In this document: one piece after another, positions 7,536-12,711 of the stretch
Position numbering within the stretch: the first letter of the stretch is position 1
Layout of the letters: each line of letters opens with the position of its first letter
Assembly (NCBI GenBank): GCA_900555045.1
Contig: USJW01000098.1
Location: 1-19,152, forward strand
DNA: 19,152 nucleotides
DNA from: an uncultured Clostridium sp.
Lineage (GTDB): Bacteria > Bacillota > Clostridia > Lachnospirales > Lachnospiraceae
Direction: 5' to 3'
Translations under genes and position numbers: made by a program
Notes under the pieces: generated by a model
Told to the model about the DNA's origin: nothing
Databases searched by the model: none
Seen by the model: the letters and a program-made list of their open reading frames with translations, nothing else

Positions 7536-7856
7536 TTATTTTGCAGATTTCATCAGCTTGATTGCGGTTTTTAAAACTTTCTCCCCGTCCATCATGCCGT
7601 AGGCGGTCTGGTCGATCACCTGGATCGGGATTCCGGTGCTGCCGTACTTCTCCACCACCTCGTTGTAGCGGTACTTGACCTGCGGCCCTAAGAGGATCAC
7701 GTCGGGATGGCGCTCATCGATGATCTGTCCGATCTTTCCGTCCGGGAACGCCTCCACCTCGATGGGAAGGTCGTGGCTGTTCGCCACGCTCTGCATCTTG
7801 CTGGCCAACATGCTGGTGCTCATTCCTGCGCTGCAAAATAAGTAAACTCGTTTCAT
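7536..7856 (-). CDS. PTS lactose/cellobiose-class subunit IIB
   Basis: This is a 106-residue single-domain EIIB. The phosphocysteine is Cys8 in FCSAGMSTSML, the standard P-loop of the cellobiose class. VILLGPQVKYRY and IDQTAYGMMDG follow, as in CelA/ChbB-type proteins. It takes phosphate from IIA and passes it to the sugar on IIC. The length is normal. AGGAGGG is 8 nt before the ATG. It sits between the IIA and IIC genes (gaps of 35 and 27 nt). Confidence 0.95.
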   Translation of the reverse strand: MKRVYLFCSAGMSTSMLASKMQSVANSHDLPIEVEAFPDGKIGQIIDERHPDVILLGPQVKYRYNEVVEKYGSTGIPIQVIDQTAYGMMDGEKVLKTAIKLMKSAK

Positions 7857-7891
7857 GATTAAATCCCTCCTGATATTTTATCAACCTATAG

Positions 7892-8227
7892 TTAGTTTCC
7901 CAATTTCTTCTCTAATTCCACAATCCGGCGATAGCTGGAAATCATTTCCTCCGCGATGATCTTAAAGCTCTCCGCGCTCATCAGCTGATCCTCCGCGTGA
8001 ACCAGGATCAGGGAACCGCCCACCGGCTCTCCCGCCGCTTCCTTCTGGAGCAGCTCGAAGTGGGCCTCATGCCCCTTCATGAACTGCTGCTGCCCTGCCT
8101 CCATGCACTGGGCCGCGCCCTCGAAATCCCCTTCCTTCGCCTTCTGAATCGCCTCGATGTACGTGGAGCGCGCTGTGCCTACATTGGATATGATCTGGAA
8201 ACAGATCATCTCTAAACCTTCTACCAT
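7892..8227 (-). CDS. PTS lactose/cellobiose-class subunit IIA
   Basis: This 111-residue EIIA is a small all-helical trimeric protein that accepts phosphate from HPr. The phosphohistidine is His77 in LILVHAEDQLM, with Asp80 and Gln81 at the usual trimer-core/metal positions, and GHEAHFELL upstream is also typical. The start is the ATG at 8227, with AAAGGAGGG 8 nt upstream. A reading frame open to 8296 would add 23 unrelated residues across the leader hairpin and RBS. It is the first gene of the PTS transcription unit, with the operator, the -10 box and a leader of about 80 nt directly upstream. Confidence 0.94.
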   Translation of the reverse strand: MVEGLEMICFQIISNVGTARSTYIEAIQKAKEGDFEGAAQCMEAGQQQFMKGHEAHFELLQKEAAGEPVGGSLILVHAEDQLMSAESFKIIAEEMISSYRRIVELEKKLGN

Positions 8228-8263
8228 GATGTAACCCTCCTTTGATTTTTTCTTGGAAACAGA

Positions 8264-8298
8264 AAATGCAACTGCGCCGCCGGGCGCTCGCTGCATTT
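8264..8298 (-). promoter_or_regulatory. Leader stem-loop of the PTS operon
   Basis: On the minus strand AAATGCA (8292-8298) pairs with TGCATTT (8264-8270), and inside it GCGCC (8283-8287) pairs with GGCGC (8274-8278) around a 4-nt loop. The hairpin lies about 11 nt into the predicted transcript. It may stabilise the 5' end or act in attenuation; no clear T-tract follows. Confidence 0.5.
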
Positions 8299-8302
8299 CC
8301 TA
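8295..8302. promoter_or_regulatory. Isolated operator half-site near the transcription start
   Basis: ATTTCCTA is an exact copy of one arm of the operator at 8353-8373. It falls just downstream of the predicted transcription start and overlaps the leader hairpin. An 8-nt match alone can be chance. It could serve as a weak secondary contact. Confidence 0.35.
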
Positions 8303-8315
8303 TGAACTTGCCTTT

Positions 8316-8321
8316 ATTATA
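8316..8321 (-). promoter_or_regulatory. -10 box of the PTS operon (activator-type promoter)
   Basis: This is a perfect TATAAT on the minus strand. The hexamer 17 nt upstream is GGTAAA, a very poor -35, so the promoter probably depends on the regulator bound at 8353-8373, whose edge is exactly 31 nt upstream. The predicted start near 8309 gives a leader of about 80 nt. Confidence 0.7.
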
Positions 8322-8352
8322 AGGCCTTTATTCTATTATTTACCGCAACCTG

Positions 8353-8373
8353 ATTTCCTAACAGCTAGGAAAT
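8353..8373. promoter_or_regulatory. Operator 1: palindrome upstream of PTS genes
   Basis: A perfect inverted repeat has arms ATTTCCTA (8353-8360) and TAGGAAAT (8366-8373) and an ACAGC centre. It lies just past the stop codon of the PRD regulator gene and 31 nt upstream of the -10 box of the IIA gene. A second copy, differing at one base of 21, is at 11499-11519. It is centred near -54, where class I activators bind. Confidence 0.85.
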
Positions 8374-8374
8374 A

Positions 8375-10303
8375 TTATCCTGTAATCCGCTCAATGAACT
8401 CCTCGTAGGTGCAGGGGGAGCAGATTTTTGCCAGCTCCTGGGGCTGGTTGACGATATTGCTCACCCAGTCGAAAAAGATTTTGATCATCCTCCGGTCTCC
8501 CTCGTTGATGGCAAAGAGCATCACCAGGCGCACCTCGAAGCTGCCCCACTTCATGGGGGTTTTCAGCTGCGCCACCGCGATGGTGGAGTTCTTCGCAAAG
8601 GCGCCGAAGGCGTGAGGGATGGCGAAGGCGTTGACGAACGATGTGGGGGACATCTCCTCACGCTTTAACACCACCTCCCGAAACTCCGGGGCCACGATTC
8701 CCTCCTGTATTAGGTCCGCGCAGAGCCGCTCAATCACTTCGTTAGGAGTCTGGCAGTCCAGATCCATATAGTAATGCTCCCTGCGCACCAGATTGCCGAT
8801 GTGGGCGGCAAACTCCAGCTTGAAGCGCTTCTGATCCAGGCGGTTCACTGCCTGAAGGATGTTGGATTCCGTCTGGGAGTCCACAAACAGATTGATATCC
8901 ACCGTCTCCACGTTCAGCTTGTGCTCGATGGGGAAGGTGCACAGAATCAGGTCCGGGTCCAGCTCGCGCACGCTCTCCTCCTCAAAATAGGGGAATGTCC
9001 CCACGATCTCCATCCGCTCTCTGAACATGTCCGAGATCTTCTTCACACACATGTCCGAGAAGGACTGGTTGTGCGGCAGCACCAGCACCGCCCGGTAGCG
9101 GCGCGCGGCGTTCATGCGCTCGCTGGCCGCGCCCAGGTGCAGCGCGATAAAGCCGCTCTCCACGTCCGAGATTCCAAGGCCCAGCTGCTCCTTCAAAAAC
9201 TCTCCCACACAGATGCCCATCTCGAACACCAGCGGGTATTTCCGCTTGATTTCATCCAGAAACACATCCTCCAGCTTCACGCCGGTCTTTAAGCGGTCGA
9301 TCAGCCCGTGGATGTGCATCTTGAGCCCCGCAATCAGGTCCGCATCCTCCTTAAAATCCAGGCCGAACAGACTGTTCACCTGCTCCAGGGCCTCGCTCAC
9401 CAGCTTTTTGGTGTTCAGCCACCTCCCGTTTAGGTTCACGTAGTCGCTGGTGTAGTTGGAAGCCCTGCGGCCCATGATCACCAGGGCGAACATGCCGATC
9501 TCCCCGTCGTGGATCTCGATGTGCAGGCGCTTTCCGATGCGGTCGAAGAAGGTCTTGGAAATCTGGTACTCGATGGTATCCTCCAGCCCCTGGCGGTTGT
9601 CCTCCATATTGATGTAGTTGGAGCAGTTCATGCGCTCGATGCTGGTCCCCGCGTGGAGAATCAGCATGGGGAACAGGGACTCGTGGATGGAGTAGTCGTA
9701 CTCCTCCAGCACGTCCACGAAGATGTCCTTCACCTCGATTAGGTCAAAGCTGCGATAGAGGTGGGCCAGCGTGTTCAGGTTGAGGAAATTCTCCTGCACC
9801 TCCGCCACCAGCAGGTCCCGGTAAAAACGCCGCTTGCTGGCCTCATCCCCCTTTAAGGAGATACACTCCTTGTTCCGCACCAGCTTTAGGTTGGTGTAGG
9901 GCTCAAGCATCCGCCGGATGCGCTTTAGGTCGTTCTCAATGGAGTAGCCGCTGACATAAATCTGGCTCTGCAGGACCGTCAGATTCAGCTCCTTCACCTC
10001 GAACAGTAACTTTTGAATGATGTAGATGCAGCGGGCTCCCGGCGTCTGGGGGATCTGCTCCTCTCCAGGCCCAGCATCACAGCTGGAGGCCGGCGGTATA
10101 ACCGCGGCCTCCTCGCTCAGGCGATAGCCATTTCTCACATTCGATTCAATGGGAGGCGGATCTATTCTCCGGTTGATCGCCTCCACGTCGGACCGGATCG
10201 TCCGGTCCGACACCTGCAGAATTTCAGCCAGCTGCCGGCTGGTCATATATCCCTTTTGCCCGGCCAGCAGAGAGAGCAGCTGTTCCTGTCGTTTGCTCTG
10301 CAT
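8375..10303 (-). CDS. PRD-containing transcription activator (HTH_11-PRD-PRD-EIIB-EIIA)
   Basis: This 642-residue regulator of the LicR/MtlR type has a DNA-binding HTH_11/DeoR-like domain (about 5-62, SRQLAEILQVSDRTIRSDV), a linker, PRD1 (about 190-290), PRD2 (about 300-400), an EIIB-like domain (about 403-490) and an EIIA-Fru/Mtl-like domain (about 500-642). Likely phosphorylation sites are His217 in PRD1, His330/His332 and His389 in PRD2, and His564 in AIPHAF of the EIIA domain. Two sites look lost: the second PRD1 His is Val275, and the EIIB P-loop Cys is missing (VLVLPHNQSFS). PTS phosphorylation should set its activity according to substrate supply. It probably binds the palindromes at 8353-8373 and 11499-11519, activating the PTS unit and its own unit. 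It lies 12 nt after the mupG-like gene. Confidence 0.92.
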   Translation of the reverse strand: MQSKRQEQLLSLLAGQKGYMTSRQLAEILQVSDRTIRSDVEAINRRIDPPPIESNVRNGYRLSEEAAVIPPASSCDAGPGEEQIPQTPGARCIYIIQKLLFEVKELNLTVLQSQIYVSGYSIENDLKRIRRMLEPYTNLKLVRNKECISLKGDEASKRRFYRDLLVAEVQENFLNLNTLAHLYRSFDLIEVKDIFVDVLEEYDYSIHESLFPMLILHAGTSIERMNCSNYINMEDNRQGLEDTIEYQISKTFFDRIGKRLHIEIHDGEIGMFALVIMGRRASNYTSDYVNLNGRWLNTKKLVSEALEQVNSLFGLDFKEDADLIAGLKMHIHGLIDRLKTGVKLEDVFLDEIKRKYPLVFEMGICVGEFLKEQLGLGISDVESGFIALHLGAASERMNAARRYRAVLVLPHNQSFSDMCVKKISDMFRERMEIVGTFPYFEEESVRELDPDLILCTFPIEHKLNVETVDINLFVDSQTESNILQAVNRLDQKRFKLEFAAHIGNLVRREHYYMDLDCQTPNEVIERLCADLIQEGIVAPEFREVVLKREEMSPTSFVNAFAIPHAFGAFAKNSTIAVAQLKTPMKWGSFEVRLVMLFAINEGDRRMIKIFFDWVSNIVNQPQELAKICSPCTYEEFIERITG

Positions 10304-10315
10304 GTTCCCTCCCTA

Positions 10316-11413
10316 TCACTTCACTACCTGGAAAGCGAATACCTTCCACGGCTCGATGTAGTCCAGCAGAATGTGCTCGTAGTCCGGAATATGGCCGATC
10401 ACATTCTTGCGCCCGTCGTTGGGCATATCCTCAAGCACCACGTGCAGCTCACCCTTGTACTTCGAGTACCCCTCATTTAAAATCACCACGTCGCCGCGCT
10501 TTAAATCCCGGGTGTTGGCGGCCGGGAGCGGCTCCGCCTGGTAGGTCACTCTGGGCCAGGTGGAGCGGATCATATACTCGCTCAAATCCCCGCGCACCAC
10601 ATGCTTGGGCTCATAGTCCAGGATCTTCTGCTCCACCGGGGTCAGCTCCTTCTCCAGCACAAGCCCGAAGGTGAGGATGGACGGGTTGACCGCTGCGCAG
10701 GCCGCGAGCTCCTCCTCGGAGGCGTAGGCGTTGGCGATGATCACGTCGTCCACCATGCCGGTGGCAAAGAGATGGCGCACCTGGAAGTCGATGGGCTTAA
10801 AGCGGTGCATCTCCAGGGTGCACAGCCCCTCGTTCACCGGCCAGGGGCCGTAGGTGCCGGGGGTATTGCTGGAGACGAAGGCGGCCACGTTCAGCTTCAA
10901 GTCCTTCATCACCTGATTGCAGCGGTTGAAATGCGCAAGGCTCAGCCCGGTGTACTGCTGCGGGTAGAAATTGTGGCAGGTGATGAGCTTGTTCCGGTCC
11001 GGATGGTGGTCGATCACGTTCTCCACGTACACCAGCTGCGTGCTGGCGTTCAGCTCGATCTTAAGCCCCTGCGGGTTGTAGGTCATCAGGCTCTCCTTCA
11101 TGCCGTCAAACCCCTCGTCCAGCCGAATTCCGTCCAGATGCATCTGGACGAAGGCCGAGAGGTCCTCGTAGCTCACCCCGAGCTTCTCAAACACAGCCGG
11201 GCTCACGTCCGCGATGATCTCAAGCCCCGCCTCATGGGCGGCATCCGCCCGCGCCCGAAACTCCTCGATCACCGACTCCCGGCTCTTTCCCTCCACGCTC
11301 AAAAGGCAGGTGAAGATGCGCTTAAATCCGTATCTCCCCGCCCGTTTGATGTACGCAATGTCCTCCTGCAAATCGGAATGTTCCGGATAAATTGAAATTC
11401 CCAGTCTCGCCAT
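10316..11413 (-). CDS. mupG: MupG/DUF871 family 6-phosphoglycosidase
   Basis: The 365-residue product belongs to the DUF871 (MupG-type TIM-barrel) family. The N-terminal barrel (about 1-240) has GISIYPE, FTCLLS, HNFYPQQYTGLS and NEGLCTLEMHRF. A C-terminal domain (about 250-365) has RGDVVILNEGYSKYKGELHVV. Staphylococcus aureus MupG is a cytoplasmic 6-phospho-N-acetylmuramidase that cuts MurNAc-6P-GlcNAc after PTS uptake. Here a lac-class PTS is present and no MurQ etherase is seen, so the substrate may be another 6-phosphorylated amino-sugar glycoside (inference). The start is the ATG at 11413, with AGGAGGGG about 6 nt upstream; the frame stays open to 11500 but would cross the promoter. Operator 2 and its -10 box lie upstream, and the regulator gene follows after 12 nt. 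Confidence 0.85.
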   Translation of the reverse strand: MARLGISIYPEHSDLQEDIAYIKRAGRYGFKRIFTCLLSVEGKSRESVIEEFRARADAAHEAGLEIIADVSPAVFEKLGVSYEDLSAFVQMHLDGIRLDEGFDGMKESLMTYNPQGLKIELNASTQLVYVENVIDHHPDRNKLITCHNFYPQQYTGLSLAHFNRCNQVMKDLKLNVAAFVSSNTPGTYGPWPVNEGLCTLEMHRFKPIDFQVRHLFATGMVDDVIIANAYASEEELAACAAVNPSILTFGLVLEKELTPVEQKILDYEPKHVVRGDLSEYMIRSTWPRVTYQAEPLPAANTRDLKRGDVVILNEGYSKYKGELHVVLEDMPNDGRKNVIGHIPDYEHILLDYIEPWKVFAFQVVK

Positions 11414-11436
11414 TTTGTTCCCCTCCTGATTTTTTT

Positions 11437-11449
11437 GCTGCGGAGCAGC
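11437..11449 (-). promoter_or_regulatory. Small leader hairpin of the mupG-like gene
   Basis: GCTGC and GCAGC pair around TCC on the minus strand, a few nt into the predicted transcript and upstream of an A-run and the RBS. It resembles a 5'-end stabilising hairpin. The PTS operon leader also starts with a hairpin. Confidence 0.4.
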
Positions 11450-11461
11450 TTTCTGTCTTAT

Positions 11462-11467
11462 ACTATA
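11462..11467 (-). promoter_or_regulatory. -10 box of the mupG-regulator unit
   Basis: TATAGT on the minus strand is a 5/6 match to TATAAT. The hexamer 17 nt upstream (CGTTTG) is no -35. Its distance to the operator edge at 11499 is 31 nt, identical to the PTS promoter, which is the main reason for choosing it over overlapping TAGTAT and TATAAG. Confidence 0.6.
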
Positions 11468-11498
11468 TACCCCAGTCCGCAAAACAAACGGGAAACCC

Positions 11499-11519
11499 AT
11501 TTCCTAGCAGCTAGGAAAT
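11499..11519. promoter_or_regulatory. Operator 2: palindrome upstream of the mupG-like gene
   Basis: Arms ATTTCCTA (11499-11506) and TAGGAAAT (11512-11519) flank GCAGC; the G and C at the ends of the centre also pair, making 9-bp arms. It is 20/21 identical to operator 1 and lies at the same distance from its -10 box. The right arm runs into TTCC, forming an overlapping GGAAATTTCC palindrome (11514-11523). Confidence 0.85.
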
Positions 11520-11543
11520 TTCCGGCCTGCAGGCATAGGAGTC

Positions 11544-11804
11544 TTAAAGAATCACCTTCAAAAACCCCTTTAAGTATCCGGCAGCGGCCTCCTCATCCGG
11601 GCCCTGTGCGAAAAACGTCAGTGATTCGCCCTGACGTGCGCCCAGCCCCATGAGGGCAAGCACATTTTTGCAGTCCACAGGCGCTCTCTCACCCGCCTGC
11701 AGGGTGATCCGGCTCTCATACCCGGAAGCGGCCCTGGACAGCTCCATCGCGTTCTTCGCGTGAAGTCCCTGTCTGACCGAAATCACATACTTAAAACTCT
11801 CCAT
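11544..11804 (-). CDS. HPr-like phosphocarrier protein (atypical)
   Basis: The 86-residue HPr fold protein keeps the active-site His15 in QGLHAKNAMEL, so it can probably carry phosphate from enzyme I to EIIA. Canonical HPr has Arg17-Pro18 after GLHA; here these are Lys17-Asn18. The regulatory serine (Ser46 of Bacillus HPr, in a SIMGVMSLG context) is Asn47 in CKNVLALMGLGARQG, so HPr kinase could not modify it. It may be a specialised HPr paralogue for the adjacent PTS, or the HPr form of this lineage. The start at 11804 has AGGACAGGA upstream. It has its own promoter overlapping that of the divergent ttcA-type gene. No convincing terminator separates it from the mupG-like gene 130 nt downstream, so read-through is possible. 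Confidence 0.87.
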   Translation of the reverse strand: MESFKYVISVRQGLHAKNAMELSRAASGYESRITLQAGERAPVDCKNVLALMGLGARQGESLTFFAQGPDEEAAAGYLKGFLKVIL

Positions 11805-11851
11805 AATCTATCCTGTCCTTTGCTTATCATTTGTATGCATAACTCCCTTCT

Positions 11852-11880
11852 ATTCTAACACAACCGGCTTAGCTTGACAA
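11852..11880 (-). promoter_or_regulatory. Promoter of the HPr-like gene
   Basis: On the minus strand TTGTCA (11875-11880), 17 nt and TAGAAT (11852-11857) form a good sigma-A promoter. Its -35 overlaps the -35 of the divergent plus-strand promoter. Confidence 0.8.
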
Positions 11881-11902
11881 CCAAAGCTCTCCCGGTTAGA
11901 AT
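11874..11902 (+). promoter_or_regulatory. Promoter of the ttcA-type gene
   Basis: A consensus TTGACA (11874-11879), 17 nt and TAGAAT (11897-11902). It shares five -35 positions with the divergent HPr promoter, so polymerases probably compete. The start near 11909 leaves a leader of about 39 nt before the ATG at 11948. Confidence 0.85.
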
Positions 11903-11947
11903 AGAGTAAATTTGATGTTCAGAAAGTTCAGAAAGGATCGTTACCGA

Positions 11948-12667
11948 ATGAAGCTTCAACGCCTGCTCAGCCTGACACGCCAGGCCGTGGACAAGTATCA
12001 GATGATCGAGGAGGGAGACCATATCGCCCTGGGCATGTCCGGCGGCAAGGACAGCCTAACCCTGCTCTACGCCCTCCACCACCTGCAAAAATTTTATCCC
12101 AAGCACTTCACGCTGTCCGCGATCACCGTGGATCTCGGCCTCGGAAACTTGGATCTGGCGCCCATCGTGGAGCTGTGCCGGGAATTTGAGGTGCCCTACG
12201 AGATCGTCCCCACGGACATCGGCAAGGTGCTCTTTGAGGTGCGCGGGGAATCCAATCCCTGCTCCCTCTGTGCCAAGATGCGAAAGGGCGCGTTAAACGG
12301 CAAGGCGTTAGAGATGGGCTGCAACAAGATCGCCTACGCCCACCACCGGGACGACTTAATCGAGACCGCCATGATGTCCTTAATCTACGAGGGCCACTTC
12401 TACGCGTTCTCCCCCCGCACGCTCTTAGACCGCACCGGCCTCACCGTGATCCGGCCCCTTCTCTTTGCCTCCGAAGCCGAGGTGGTGGGGTTCAAAAACA
12501 AGTATCACCTTCCGGTCTGCAAAAACCCCTGTCCCATGGACGGGCACACCAAGCGGGAGTATGTGAAAAACATGATCCGCGAGCTCCAGAAGGATAACCC
12601 TACAGTCAAGGATTGCCTGTTCCACGCGGTGGTGACCGGCAATATAAAAGGATGGCCAGGCGTTTAA
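11948..12667 (+). CDS. TtcA-type tRNA 2-thiocytidine synthetase family protein
   Basis: This 239-residue PP-loop ATPase of the TtcA/TilS group has the P-loop SGGKDS (31-36), which binds ATP to adenylate the tRNA base. CSLC (Cys105, Cys108) plus a later NPCP Cys195 are the three cysteines that in TtcA hold an iron-sulfur cluster. HHRDD (132-136) is also typical. TtcA makes s2C at position 32 of some tRNAs. Clostridial relatives are short like this, and the substrate of this clade is not certain. The start is the ATG at 11948, preceded by AAAGGA at about 10 nt; the ATG at 11915 would leave almost no leader. The stop codon lies inside the terminator hairpin. Confidence 0.87.
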   Translation: MKLQRLLSLTRQAVDKYQMIEEGDHIALGMSGGKDSLTLLYALHHLQKFYPKHFTLSAITVDLGLGNLDLAPIVELCREFEVPYEIVPTDIGKVLFEVRGESNPCSLCAKMRKGALNGKALEMGCNKIAYAHHRDDLIETAMMSLIYEGHFYAFSPRTLLDRTGLTVIRPLLFASEAEVVGFKNKYHLPVCKNPCPMDGHTKREYVKNMIRELQKDNPTVKDCLFHAVVTGNIKGWPGV

Positions 12668-12689
12668 ATAGCGCCTCGGCCATCCTTTT
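12646..12689. terminator. Bidirectional terminator shared by ttcA-type and LCP genes
   Basis: AAAAGGATGGCC (12646-12657) pairs perfectly with GGCCATCCTTTT (12678-12689), and an inner AGGCG/CGCCT adds 5 bp across one unpaired C. T-runs end the stem on both strands. The 5' arm is coding sequence for the last ttcA residues, and its TAA (12665-12667) lies in the loop. Confidence 0.88.
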
Positions 12690-12711
12690 GTTGAGTGTAA
12701 TATCGATTTTG

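Noticed and set aside
8230..8375. Catabolite-responsive (cre) element in the PTS promoter region
   Set aside because: No sequence close to the cre consensus was seen near either operator promoter.
10601..11395. Long plus-strand open frame of 264 codons opposite the mupG-like gene
   Set aside because: It is antisense to a clear family member, its product is His/Val/Leu-rich with no recognisable motif, and no RBS or promoter precedes it. GC-rich codon bias explains it.
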